Made by a program: the position numbers and the translations under genes. Below, in pieces: positions 8,440 to 17,482 of a DNA stretch of 64,000 bases. The DNA comes from Bacteroides mediterraneensis (GTDB taxonomy: Bacteria; Bacteroidota; Bacteroidia; Bacteroidales; Bacteroidaceae), in contig NZ_JACJKA010000006.1 of NCBI RefSeq assembly GCF_016900355.1, forward strand, positions 1-64,000. Direction: 5' to 3'. The notes below the pieces were generated by a model. That model had not been told where the DNA came from, searched no databases, and saw only the letters and a list, made by a program, of their open reading frames with translations. Numbering within the stretch: the stretch's first letter is position 1; each line of letters starts with the position of its first letter.

Positions 8440-9498
8440 ATGAAAAAGTTTTATTTGCCTTTAATTGCTGGAGCGATGGCTTTGTCACTCGCAGCTTGTG
8501 GTGGACAGAAATCTGCTAATGGACGTGAATCCGTGGAACTGACTGGTGCAGGAGCCACTTTCCCCTTGCCATTTTATAATATGTCATTCGAAAACTACAA
8601 TGCCGCTTCCGGCGACAAGGTGTCTTACGGAGGTATCGGTAGTGGCGGTGGTGTCCGCAACTTGAAAGACGGCATCGTAGACTTTGCGGGTAGTGATGCC
8701 TTCTTGAGCGATGACGAAATGAAAGAAATGCAGCCGGTGGTACACATCCCGACCTGTATGGGAGCCGTAGTGATGGCTTACAACTTGCCGGATGTCGTGA
8801 AACTGAACCTTTCAGGTGACGTGATTGCCGATATCTATGCCGGTAAGATTACCGACTGGAACGATGCGCGTCTGCAGAAACTGAATCCGGACGTGACATT
8901 GCCGGCTAAGAAGATTATCCTGGCTTATCGTTCAGACGGTAGTGGTACTACCTTTATCTTCACCGATTATCTGTCAAAAGTCAGCGAAAACTGGAAGAAC
9001 ACTTACGGAGCTGGAAAGACGGTCGACTTCCCGGTAGGACAGGCTGCCAAGGGTAATCCGGGTGTGGCTGGAATCATTGCACAGACTCCTTACTCATTAG
9101 GATACATCGGTTCTGAATATGCTTTCGCACAGAAGATTGCGTATGCCAGCGTATACAACAAACGCGGTGAACTGGTAACTCCTTCTACAGAAAGTATCTC
9201 AGCAGCTGCCGGTGACATTCCGCAGGATACCCGTTGCTCTATTACGGATGCCGATGCAGCCGGCGCTTATCCTATCAGCTGCTTCACTTGGTTGTTGATC
9301 TACAAGGAACAGCACTATGCAGAACGTTCTTTGGACCAGGCCAAAGCTACATTAGACTTGATGCAGTATATGCTGAGCGACAGCGTACAGCAGACTACCG
9401 CTACCGTACACTACGCTCCGCTGCCTAAGAAGGCCGTAGAGTTGAGTCTTCAGAATCTGAAAACTGTAACTTACGACGGACAGCCGATTCTTAAATAA
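8440..9498 (+). CDS. pstS: Phosphate ABC transporter substrate-binding lipoprotein
   Basis: This protein binds phosphate in the periplasm and delivers it to PstCA. It has 352 residues from the ATG at 8440; a second ATG at 8428 would add MYNT. It is a lipoprotein, with a hydrophobic segment ending in the lipobox LAAC (Cys20) and then GGQKS. Family features include the start of the mature domain, TGAGATFPLPFYN, and the phosphate-contacting RSDGSGTTFIFTDYL (about 164-178). It is followed after 19 bp by pstC. Expression is probably raised in low phosphate. Confidence 0.95.
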   Translation: MKKFYLPLIAGAMALSLAACGGQKSANGRESVELTGAGATFPLPFYNMSFENYNAASGDKVSYGGIGSGGGVRNLKDGIVDFAGSDAFLSDDEMKEMQPVVHIPTCMGAVVMAYNLPDVVKLNLSGDVIADIYAGKITDWNDARLQKLNPDVTLPAKKIILAYRSDGSGTTFIFTDYLSKVSENWKNTYGAGKTVDFPVGQAAKGNPGVAGIIAQTPYSLGYIGSEYAFAQKIAYASVYNKRGELVTPSTESISAAAGDIPQDTRCSITDADAAGAYPISCFTWLLIYKEQHYAERSLDQAKATLDLMQYMLSDSVQQTTATVHYAPLPKKAVELSLQNLKTVTYDGQPILK

Positions 9499-9517
9499 AC
9501 AGCTAAAAGGATAAGTT

Positions 9518-10375
9518 ATGCAAGACAAGATTTTTAAAGTCTTACTTATCTTATCGGCGATTGTGATACCAGTCATTGGTGGGGGAATTATTTACTCCCT
9601 CACCGTTGACGCTTCTGGGGCTTTTGAAACCTTCGGTTTCTGGCACTTCATTTTCTCGGATGACTGGGTGACCACCGCCGGTAAAGAAAGTTATGGCGCT
9701 CTTCCTTTTATTACAGGTACACTGCTGACCACGATATTGGCCTTGCTGATGTGTATACCTTTTTCTCTTCCTGTTGCACTGTTTACCGGTGAGTATTTCC
9801 GCGGAAAGAAAATCGCTGCCATTTTGGGAACGGTGATTGATTTGCTGGCAGGTATTCCTTCTATTATCTATGGTTTGTGGGGATTCTACGTGCTTCGTAC
9901 GGTGTTCATGCATTTGAACTTGTCGCCGCAAGGTTCCGGTATTCTGACTGCTTCGTTCGTATTGGCCATCATGATTGTGCCTTATGCGGCTTCATTGAGT
10001 TCAGAGTTCATCAAGATGGTGCCTTCCGATTTGAAGGAAGGAGCGTATGCCATGGGAGCCACCCGGGCAGAAGTCATCCGGCGAGTAATTTTCCCGATGG
10101 CAGGTTCCGGTATCTTTTCTTCTTATATTCTGGCGATTGGTCGTGCATTGGGAGAAACCATGACCGTGACCATGTTGATCGGAAACACGAACCAGATGCC
10201 TGATACGTTGCGTACCACGGGAAATACGATGGCGAGTATCATTGCCAACCAGTTTGGAGAAGCGGATGGCTTGAAACTGTCTTCCCTGATTGCCATCGGA
10301 TTGCTGTTGTTCCTGATTACAGCGGTCATCAATATCATCGGTAAGATTCTGATTCGCCGTGCCCGTCATGTCTAA
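9518..10375 (+). CDS. pstC: Phosphate ABC transporter permease PstC
   Basis: This inner-membrane permease has 285 residues with about six transmembrane helices. The cytoplasmic EAA loop that docks on the ATPase reads KEGAYAMGATRAEVIRRV (about 173-190), followed by the PstC signature AIGRALGET. It pairs with PstA to form the channel. It lies 19 bp after pstS and 20 bp before pstA. Confidence 0.95.
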   Translation: MQDKIFKVLLILSAIVIPVIGGGIIYSLTVDASGAFETFGFWHFIFSDDWVTTAGKESYGALPFITGTLLTTILALLMCIPFSLPVALFTGEYFRGKKIAAILGTVIDLLAGIPSIIYGLWGFYVLRTVFMHLNLSPQGSGILTASFVLAIMIVPYAASLSSEFIKMVPSDLKEGAYAMGATRAEVIRRVIFPMAGSGIFSSYILAIGRALGETMTVTMLIGNTNQMPDTLRTTGNTMASIIANQFGEADGLKLSSLIAIGLLLFLITAVINIIGKILIRRARHV

Positions 10376-10395
10376 CTCTCTAAAAAGAAGAATGT

Positions 10396-11265
10396 ATGTT
10401 GTATGAAAATAATATAAAATTTCGTATCCTGAAAAGCCGGTTGCTTTACATCCTTGTATGTGTGCTGTCGGGTGTGACAGCCATTCCGTTGCTGGCCATA
10501 CTGGGAGAAGTGCTGGTGAAAGGATGGAGACAGTTAGGGTGGTCGTTCATTACGGAAGCCACGCCGAATGCCTACAAGGCAATGATGGCCGCTTCAGCTG
10601 GAGAGGCTATTCCGGGAGGAATTGCCAATGGTATTATCGGTACTTTCCTGATGTTGATACTGGCAGCCGTGGTCGCCATTCCGGTGGGAATACTCTGTGG
10701 TATTTGTCTTTCAGAATACCGAAAAAGCTGGTTTGCGGTGATTGTCAGTTACCTGACCGACTTGCTGCAGGGAACCCCGTCCATCATTATTGGTATCATT
10801 ACCTATATCTGGGTGGTAGTGCCGATGAAAGGCTATTCGGCCATTGCGGGAAGTGTGGCTTTGTTTATCATGATGCTGCCGTTGATAATCCGTTCTACGG
10901 AAGAGACTATGAAGGTACTTCCGGATACCCTGAAAGAAGCTGGTTTGGCTTTGGGGGGAAGCTACTGGCGGGTGATGCTGAAAGTGATGTTGCCCTCCGC
11001 ATTGGGCAGTATCTTTACCGGTATCCTGCTGGCCATCTCGCGTGTGGTCGGTGAAACAGCCCCGCTGATGTTTACGGCATTGGGTGGTGCAGCCATCAGC
11101 TGGAACATGACCAAGCCGATGTCGGCCGTGCCGTTGCTGATTTGGGAATTCTTCAACGACCCGAACCTGCAGAGCCTGATATGGGGAGCTTCCCTGTTCC
11201 TGTTGACTTTTGTGTTATGTCTGAATTTATTAGCTAAACGAATTGCAAAGAAATGGAAAATATAA
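10396..11265 (+). CDS. pstA: Phosphate ABC transporter permease PstA
   Basis: This is the second permease, 289 residues, with six or so membrane helices. Its EAA loop is LKEAGLALGGSYWRVMLKV (about 179-197), followed by AISRVVGETAPL, the PstA-type signature. Its 3' end overlaps the pstB start by 13 bp, which suggests translational coupling of permease and ATPase. Confidence 0.95.
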   Translation: MLYENNIKFRILKSRLLYILVCVLSGVTAIPLLAILGEVLVKGWRQLGWSFITEATPNAYKAMMAASAGEAIPGGIANGIIGTFLMLILAAVVAIPVGILCGICLSEYRKSWFAVIVSYLTDLLQGTPSIIIGIITYIWVVVPMKGYSAIAGSVALFIMMLPLIIRSTEETMKVLPDTLKEAGLALGGSYWRVMLKVMLPSALGSIFTGILLAISRVVGETAPLMFTALGGAAISWNMTKPMSAVPLLIWEFFNDPNLQSLIWGASLFLLTFVLCLNLLAKRIAKKWKI

Positions 11266-12023
11266 AGAATCCGATTCTCCAGATAAAAGATGTGTGTATC
11301 TCTTATACCAGCAGTGTGATGGCCGTGAAACATGTTTCGGCTGACATTGAAAAGAATACGATTACGGCCATCATGGGGCCTTCGGGATGTGGTAAGAGTA
11401 CCTTGTTGCGTGCGGTGAACCGTATGCATGAGTTATACAAGAATATTCGTGTGACGGGTGAGATCCTGCTGAACGGCGAAAATGTGTTGCAGATGCATCC
11501 GATGGAAGAACGCCGCCGCATCGGTATGGTGTTCCAGCGTCCGAACCCGTTCCCGACCATGAACATTTACGACAATGTGCTGGCAGGATATATTCTGAAC
11601 GGTATCCACCTGTCCAAGTCGCAGAAAGATGAGATTGTAGAACGTAACCTGCGGAACGTCTGTCTGTGGGATGAAGTGAAAGATTCCTTGACCAAACGAG
11701 GTACTTTCCTTTCCGGAGGACAGCAGCAGCGTTTGTGTATTGCCCGTTCGCTGGCGCTCCAGCCGGATGTATTGCTGATGGACGAACCGACTTCTGCCTT
11801 GGACCCGATTGCCACCAAGCACATTGAGGGGCTGATGGACCAGCTGAAGAAGGAGGTGACCATCTTGATTGTGACCCACAACATGTCGCAGGCGATGCGT
11901 ATCTCCGACCGTTCCATGTTCATGTATATGGGTGAATTGATTGAATACGACGATACAGAAAAGATGTTCAAGAATCCGGTAGACGAACGTACCCGGGCTT
12001 ATCTGACCGGTAAGATGGGATAA
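11253..12023 (+). CDS. pstB: Phosphate ABC transporter ATP-binding protein
   Basis: This ATPase of 256 residues energises phosphate uptake. Walker A is GPSGCGKST (about 43-51), the ABC signature is LSGGQQQRL, and Walker B is VLLMDEPTSALDP with a switch histidine in VTHNM. The start overlaps pstA by 13 bp. No phoU, phoB or phoR follows: a terminator and a convergent gene end the operon, so the phosphate-sensing genes must lie elsewhere. Confidence 0.97.
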   Translation: MENIKNPILQIKDVCISYTSSVMAVKHVSADIEKNTITAIMGPSGCGKSTLLRAVNRMHELYKNIRVTGEILLNGENVLQMHPMEERRRIGMVFQRPNPFPTMNIYDNVLAGYILNGIHLSKSQKDEIVERNLRNVCLWDEVKDSLTKRGTFLSGGQQQRLCIARSLALQPDVLLMDEPTSALDPIATKHIEGLMDQLKKEVTILIVTHNMSQAMRISDRSMFMYMGELIEYDDTEKMFKNPVDERTRAYLTGKMG

Positions 12024-12049
12024 TCCGGGAATCGATGACAGGTAAAAAA

Positions 12050-12087
12050 GAAAAGGGTTTGCATTTGGTTGCACACCCTTTCTTTTT
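12050..12087. terminator. Bidirectional terminator between pstB and the PfkB kinase
   Basis: The stem AAAGGGT-TGCA pairs with TGCA-ACCCTTT (one mismatch) around a short loop. It is flanked by A-runs and T-runs, so it can serve both convergent genes. Confidence 0.75.
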
Positions 12088-12107
12088 ATGGTTTTGTCAA
12101 TTGATTT

Positions 12108-13013
12108 TTATTTGGCAGCCAGTACCTCCGGTTTGGCCTTGTCTGTTTGCAGGATGTGCCAAACCTCTTCTTCCGTGCCGGAGAAAGGACCGGATTTTTC
12201 CAGTTTGATGGTCGACATAGCCGCTGCAAAGCATCCGGCTTCTGCATAAGAAGCTCCTTTGTTGCGCATGTACAAGTAGCCGAGCACATAAGTATCTCCG
12301 CATCCCGTGGCATCTACCACTTCTTTCGGTGCGTAGGCCGGAATCTTGTAGAATTTGCCTTCAGCATAGATCAGACTTCCTAAGCTTCCTAATGTCAGCA
12401 ACACTTCCTTTACTCCCCATTGAGCCAGCTGGCGAGCGGCCTGCATTGGATCCTTAAATCCGGTCAGTACTTCTGCTTCGTGTTCGTTGACTTTCAGAAT
12501 GTCAATGTATTTCAAGGCTTTTTTCTTTTCATGCCAGTCTACAGGATAGACTTGTTCACCTTTCACTTCCCGCAAATATCCTTGTGCATCTACCGCCAAG
12601 GTTCCTTTCTGGGCCAGTTCTTTGACCACTTCCAATGGAAAATCGTCTGCCAGCAGACTTCCTAAATGGAAAATGCGAGCATTTTCATCCTTGAGGGCGT
12701 CGGCTGTGAAAGGATCAGCCTTGGCCAATACACGCTGTGAACGGTTGTCCTGGTTTTCTTCGTATGTATTTTCGAAGTATACCGTATGACGGCTCGGAAG
12801 AACTTCTACCTGAAGCCCTTCTTTTCTCATTTCTTCCACAATGCCGTATTCACTGGGTGCAACCGCTGTGACCAGTTTGTAGTTTTTGAAGTCATGTAAC
12901 CGGCGGATACCGTGAGAGAAATAATAGGAAGTGCCTCCCGGCATGTAAGTAGTTTGTTTTGGAGTCACAATTTTGTCTAATGTAATGTGTCCGATGCAAC
13001 AAATATCATTCAT
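12108..13013 (-). CDS. PfkB-family carbohydrate or inositol kinase
   Basis: This is a ribokinase-like kinase of 301 residues that phosphorylates a sugar or sugar-like alcohol with ATP. The N-terminus begins CCIGHITLDKIV, with the substrate-binding GGTSYYFSHG near residue 25. The second PfkB signature with the catalytic aspartate is DATGCGDTYVLGYL (about residue 250). The ATG at 13013 is chosen because a start at 13043 would lie within the -7 element. The substrate is not shown by the sequence. It is divergent from myo-inositol-phosphate synthase, and some PfkB proteins of plants and archaea are myo-inositol kinases, so inositol is a reasonable guess. Confidence 0.8.
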   Translation of the reverse strand: MNDICCIGHITLDKIVTPKQTTYMPGGTSYYFSHGIRRLHDFKNYKLVTAVAPSEYGIVEEMRKEGLQVEVLPSRHTVYFENTYEENQDNRSQRVLAKADPFTADALKDENARIFHLGSLLADDFPLEVVKELAQKGTLAVDAQGYLREVKGEQVYPVDWHEKKKALKYIDILKVNEHEAEVLTGFKDPMQAARQLAQWGVKEVLLTLGSLGSLIYAEGKFYKIPAYAPKEVVDATGCGDTYVLGYLYMRNKGASYAEAGCFAAAMSTIKLEKSGPFSGTEEEVWHILQTDKAKPEVLAAK

Positions 13014-13040
13014 GGGTTGGTTTGTCTTTTTATGCGTTTG

Positions 13041-13073
13041 CAAAGATACGGATAATTTTACTGCCTGAGGAAA
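13041..13073 (-). promoter_or_regulatory. Promoter of the PfkB kinase gene
   Basis: The minus-strand -7 element TATCTTTG (13041-13048) is preceded after 21 bp by TTTC (13070-13073). The transcript would start near 13034. Confidence 0.5.
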
Positions 13074-13167
13074 CAGTTGGTGGATTTTTCTTCTGATTTT
13101 GTGTCTTATTTTTACGTATATCTCAATAAAAGAGGCAGTAAAGTATGGGTTTAATCAAACAAAATTT

Positions 13168-13175
13168 TAACTTTG
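13168..13175 (+). promoter_or_regulatory. Probable -7 element for the inositol phosphate synthase gene
   Basis: TAACTTTG fits TAnnTTTG and would start transcription near 13182, giving a leader of about 75 nt. The -33 position is poor. Confidence 0.4.
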
Positions 13176-13256
13176 AGCAGTTTGTTCTTTTCGGAAAGGT
13201 ACATGGCGATGGCTTTCTGAGAAGAAAAAAATAGAAAAGAAAAAAGAAATTTAGAA

Positions 13257-14564
13257 ATGGAAAAAATGAATGTGAAGCCCGCTGAAGGTAAGTTGGGCGT
13301 ATTGTGTGTCGGTCTGGGAGCTGTGGCTACCACATTTATGACCGGCGTGTTAATGGTCCGCAAAGGGCTGGCCAAGCCGGTCGGTGCGATGACCCAGTAT
13401 GACAAGATTCGTGTCGGACGCGGAAAGGACAAGAAATACCTGCATTATGGAGAGATTGTTCCGATGGCCCAGCTGGATGACATTGTATTTGGGGCATGGG
13501 ATGTGTATCCCGCCAATGCGTATGAATCGGCAATGAATTGCGAGGTGTTGCGTGAAAAGGACATCCTCCCGGTAAAGGAGGAGTTGGAAAAGATTGTCCC
13601 GATGAAAGCCGCTTTCGATCGGAATTATGCGAAGCGTCTGGATGGGGATAATGTGAAAGATTGTGCCACCCGCTGGGAGATGGTGGAACAACTGCGGGAA
13701 GATATCCGCAAGTTTAAGGCGGAAAATGATTGCGCGCGCGTGGTGGTGCTGTGGGCAGCTTCCACCGAAATTTATGTGCCGGTTTGCGAAGAGGTGCATG
13801 GTACCTTGTCGGCTTTGGAGAATGCGATGAAGCAGGACGACCGGGAGCATGTGGCTCCTTCCATGTGTTATGCGTATGCGGCGCTGGCCGAAGGTGCCCC
13901 GTTCATCATGGGAGCTCCGAACACGACGGTGGATATTCCGGCGATGTGGGAAATGGCCGAAAAAACTAAAATGCCGATTGCAGGCAAGGATTTCAAGACC
14001 GGACAGACTTTGGTGAAATCAGGCTTTGCTCCGATTATCGGTACACGTTGTTTGGGATTGTCTGGATGGTTCTCGACCAATATTCTGGGTAATCGTGACG
14101 GACTGGTGTTGGATGAACCGGCTAACTTCCACACGAAAGAAGTGAGCAAGCTTTCTACCTTGGAATCCATTCTGGTGCCGGAAAATCAGCCGGACTTGTA
14201 TGCTGATTATTACCATAAGGTACGTATTAATTATTATCCTCCCCGAAACGACAATAAGGAAGGCTGGGATAACATTGACATTTTCGGCTGGATGGGCTAT
14301 CCAATGCAGATTAAGATTAATTTCCTGTGCCGTGACTCCATTTTGGCTGCTCCGCTGTGTCTGGACCTGGTGTTGTTGAGCGATTTGGCAATGCGTGCGG
14401 GCCGTTACGGCATCCAGCGTTTCTTGAGTTTCTTCCTGAAGAGCCCGATGCATGATTATACGGAAGGAGAGATTCCAATCAACCATTTGTTCCAGCAGTA
14501 TGTCATGCTGAAAAATGCCTTGCGTGAGATGGGGGGATATGAAGCCGATGAAGAGATGGATTGA
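13257..14564 (+). CDS. ino1: Myo-inositol-1-phosphate synthase
   Basis: This enzyme converts glucose 6-phosphate to inositol 3-phosphate using bound NAD. It has 435 residues, with an N-terminal Rossmann motif LCVGLGAVATTFMTG (about 15-29) and family segments such as KDFKTGQTLVKSGFAPII and ILGNRDGLVL that line the active site. In Bacteroides this enzyme feeds phosphatidylinositol and inositol sphingolipids, where it is clustered with a phosphatidylinositol-phosphate synthase and a phosphatase. Here it stands alone: a strong terminator follows, then an unrelated outer-membrane gene. The only neighbour with a possible inositol role is the divergent PfkB kinase. Confidence 0.92.
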   Translation: MEKMNVKPAEGKLGVLCVGLGAVATTFMTGVLMVRKGLAKPVGAMTQYDKIRVGRGKDKKYLHYGEIVPMAQLDDIVFGAWDVYPANAYESAMNCEVLREKDILPVKEELEKIVPMKAAFDRNYAKRLDGDNVKDCATRWEMVEQLREDIRKFKAENDCARVVVLWAASTEIYVPVCEEVHGTLSALENAMKQDDREHVAPSMCYAYAALAEGAPFIMGAPNTTVDIPAMWEMAEKTKMPIAGKDFKTGQTLVKSGFAPIIGTRCLGLSGWFSTNILGNRDGLVLDEPANFHTKEVSKLSTLESILVPENQPDLYADYYHKVRINYYPPRNDNKEGWDNIDIFGWMGYPMQIKINFLCRDSILAAPLCLDLVLLSDLAMRAGRYGIQRFLSFFLKSPMHDYTEGEIPINHLFQQYVMLKNALREMGGYEADEEMD

Positions 14565-14597
14565 TTCGCAAGAATTTCTTTGATAAATGTTTTTTAG

Positions 14598-14634
14598 GTC
14601 GGCGGTGAATGTCTTGTTCACCGCCGACTTTTTT
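14598..14634 (+). terminator. Rho-independent terminator after ino1
   Basis: A perfect 12-bp stem GTCGGCGGTGAA / TTCACCGCCGAC with a 7-nt loop is followed by six T. Confidence 0.92.
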
Positions 14635-14704
14635 GTCAGATGGAAGAAATTATATTCTATTATTCATAAAAAAAGGTAAGAATATCGTTTTTCAGGGAGT
14701 GAAA

Positions 14705-14736
14705 TTTGTAAGAGACCTTTACACTATGTACTTTTA
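14705..14736 (+). promoter_or_regulatory. Promoter of the DUF5686 gene
   Basis: TTTG (14705-14708), 20 bp, then TACTTTTA (14729-14736), one base from consensus. The leader would be about 35 nt. Confidence 0.5.
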
Positions 14737-14778
14737 CAAAATGGTTAAGTGCGTATTACTTAAGTATTAAATTCAAGT

Positions 14779-17418
14779 ATGATAAAAAGATTGTTTTTTT
14801 TACTTGTCTTGTGTATGGGAGTTGTGAAACTTTCAGCGCAGATAACTGGAGTTGTGACGGACTCTGAAACAGGCGATCCTATTCCTTATTTGAATGTATA
14901 TTATGATGGAAAAGGGGTAGGAACTATTACTGATATAGATGGACAATATACGATAGCTTTTCACTCCGGATGGACTAAACTGACTTTCTCAATGGTAGGT
15001 TATGCTACGGAGGTGCGTAATGTGTCGGCCAATACCAAGAAACTGGATGTGAAAATGAAGCCCGATTTGGTGTTGGATGAAGTCATTGTCAAGCCGAAGA
15101 AAGAGAAATATTCCCGGAAGAATAATCCGGCGGTGGAAATGATGAAGAAAGTCATTGCAGCCAAGAAGTTGAATGACTTGAGTGTCAACGACTTTTATCA
15201 TTATAATAAGTATCAGAAGATTACTTTTTCGTTGAACAACATCACGACTGATTCTCTTCGGGAGTCTAATTTGTTCAAGAAGTATCCGTTCTTTCGCGAC
15301 CAGGTAGAGGTTTGCGAGATAACGGGAAAGAACATATTGCCTATATCAGTGGATGAAACGGTGACAGAGAAGCTGTACCGTAAAAATCCTCATGACGAGA
15401 AGACATTGGTGAAGGGTATTAATTCTACGGGCGTGAACGAGCTGTTCAATACCGGTGATATGTTGTCTACCGTGCTGAAAGACGTGTTCCAGGATATTAA
15501 TATCTATCAGGACCGTTTCCGTTTCCTTCAGTATCCTTTCGACAGTCCGATATCGAATGCCGGTATCAATTTCTATAAGTATTATATCATGGATACGGTG
15601 ATGGTGGACCGTGAGAAATGTTTCCACCTGACTTTCGTACCCAATAACTCGCAGGACTTTGGTTTTACGGGACATTTGTATATCCTGGCTGATTCGACTT
15701 TCCGGGTGAATAAATGTGTCATGAATCTTCCTAAAAAAACCGACATCAACTTTGTGGACAACATGATTATCGAGCAGAAGTTCGGTCAGTTGGACACTGG
15801 AGAATGGGTACTGATGGAAGACGACATGGTGTGTGAGCTCTCTTATTTGAAGAAACTGCTGGGTTCGTTTCAGGTAAGGCGTACAACGCGTTACTCCGAT
15901 TTTGGATTTGATGAAATCCCTGAGAAGATATTCAAGAAGAAGGGTGATGAGATAAAGGATGTGAATGCGATGATGCGCGATGATTCGTTTTGGAAAGAAT
16001 ATCGTCCGACGGAACTGACGAAGTCGGAAGATAATATGGACTCGTTTGTGGACAATCTTGCCAAAATCAAAGGATTCAAGTACATCATGTTTGTGGCGAA
16101 GGCTTTCATTGAAAACTTTGTGGAAACCGGAGTGAAAGGAAGGCCCAGCAAGGTGGATATCGGGCCGATCAATACCATGATATCCAGCAACTATATCGAC
16201 GGACTTCGTTTGAGAGCTTCCGCACAGACTACAGCCAATCTGAATCCACACCTCTTTTTAAGAGGATATTATGCATACGGTTTTAAGGATGAAAAATCGA
16301 AATACAAGGCTGAGGTGGAATATTCTTTCAATAAGAAGGAATACCTGCCGCGTGAGTATCCGATTAATTCGTTGACTGTTTCGTATTCATACGATAACAT
16401 GTTGCCGTCCGACAAGTTTATGGGGACAGACAAGGATAATGTGTTTACCTCTTTCAAGGTGACGACTGTCGACCAGTATAATTACGAACGGACAGCCAGC
16501 GTGAAATATGAGCTGGAAAAGGAGAGTGGATTGAAAACGACGTTGATGCTGAAACATACCAACCTGGAGGCCTGTGGAAAGTTGTTCTATCGTACCATGG
16601 CACAGGAAAATCTGTTGCAGCAGGCTTTGGCCTCGGGTGAACTGATGGGGACGGAGTGGGTGCATTCTCCTTATAATACCAAAGATTTCTCGGTGGCGGA
16701 GGCTACATTAGCTTTCCGTTATGCTCCGGGCGAAACGTTTGTCAATACCAAGCAACGCCGTTTGCCGATTAATCTTGATGCGCCGGTATTTACCTTGCAG
16801 CACACATTGGGGCTGAAAGGAGTATTGGGCAGTGATTATACGTACAACATGACGGAGGTAAGTCTTTACAAGCGCTGGTGGCTGAGTTCCTGGGGAAACA
16901 TCGATACCTGTGTGAAGGGAGGAATCCAATGGAACAAGGTACCTTTCCCGCTGTTGATTATGCCGGCTGCCAATTTGTCTTATATTATTCAGGAGGAGAC
17001 GTTCAACTTGATTAATAACATGGAGTTCCTGAACGACCGTTATGCCTCTTTGGATGTGTCATGGAATTTGCAGGGAAAGATTTTCAACCGTATTCCATTG
17101 CTGAAGAAACTGAAATGGCGTGAATTTATCGGCATAAAATGTTTATGGGGACAATTGACGGACAAGAATAATCCGTTGCTTCCTCAGAATGCCAGTGATA
17201 CAGAGCTGATGCTCTTCCCGGGACATTACGATGCGGCTGGCAACTTCCATACCTCAAGTTATGTGATGGATCCTAAGAAGCCCTATGTAGAGATTAGTGC
17301 GGGCATTCATAACATCTTCAAACTGTTGCATGTGGAATATGTGCGCCGATTGAACTACAACGACCTGCCAACTGCCAGCAAATGGGGTATCCGCTTCATG
17401 ATTCGAACGGTCTTCTAA
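14779..17418 (+). CDS. DUF5686 outer-membrane protein with carboxypeptidase-like N-terminal domain
   Basis: This 879-residue protein has a signal peptide (about residues 1-21, ending KLSA-QI). A carboxypeptidase-regulatory-like beta-sandwich follows (about 22-105: ITGVVTDSETGDPIPYLNVY). The long remainder has the strand pattern of an outer-membrane beta-barrel and ends with an aromatic residue. This layout matches the Bacteroidetes DUF5686 family, which resembles TonB-dependent receptors but lacks a plug domain. Its function is unknown to me. It has its own promoter and is followed by a separately promoted regulatory gene. Confidence 0.8.
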   Translation: MIKRLFFLLVLCMGVVKLSAQITGVVTDSETGDPIPYLNVYYDGKGVGTITDIDGQYTIAFHSGWTKLTFSMVGYATEVRNVSANTKKLDVKMKPDLVLDEVIVKPKKEKYSRKNNPAVEMMKKVIAAKKLNDLSVNDFYHYNKYQKITFSLNNITTDSLRESNLFKKYPFFRDQVEVCEITGKNILPISVDETVTEKLYRKNPHDEKTLVKGINSTGVNELFNTGDMLSTVLKDVFQDINIYQDRFRFLQYPFDSPISNAGINFYKYYIMDTVMVDREKCFHLTFVPNNSQDFGFTGHLYILADSTFRVNKCVMNLPKKTDINFVDNMIIEQKFGQLDTGEWVLMEDDMVCELSYLKKLLGSFQVRRTTRYSDFGFDEIPEKIFKKKGDEIKDVNAMMRDDSFWKEYRPTELTKSEDNMDSFVDNLAKIKGFKYIMFVAKAFIENFVETGVKGRPSKVDIGPINTMISSNYIDGLRLRASAQTTANLNPHLFLRGYYAYGFKDEKSKYKAEVEYSFNKKEYLPREYPINSLTVSYSYDNMLPSDKFMGTDKDNVFTSFKVTTVDQYNYERTASVKYELEKESGLKTTLMLKHTNLEACGKLFYRTMAQENLLQQALASGELMGTEWVHSPYNTKDFSVAEATLAFRYAPGETFVNTKQRRLPINLDAPVFTLQHTLGLKGVLGSDYTYNMTEVSLYKRWWLSSWGNIDTCVKGGIQWNKVPFPLLIMPAANLSYIIQEETFNLINNMEFLNDRYASLDVSWNLQGKIFNRIPLLKKLKWREFIGIKCLWGQLTDKNNPLLPQNASDTELMLFPGHYDAAGNFHTSSYVMDPKKPYVEISAGIHNIFKLLHVEYVRRLNYNDLPTASKWGIRFMIRTVF

Positions 17419-17455
17419 TTTTTACTAAATGCATGGACGGGTTTCAAACTTTTTG

Positions 17456-17463
17456 TAATTTTG
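17456..17463 (+). promoter_or_regulatory. Possible -7 element before the sigma-54 activator gene
   Basis: TAATTTTG lies 20 bp before the ATG at 17483. No clear -33 element is present. Confidence 0.35.
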
Positions 17464-17482
17464 TCATATAATCGAGGAATAT

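Noticed and set aside
14779-17418. TonB-dependent receptor
   Set aside because: It has the carboxypeptidase-like N-terminal domain and barrel pattern but lacks the plug domain and TonB-box region, so the DUF5686 family fits better.
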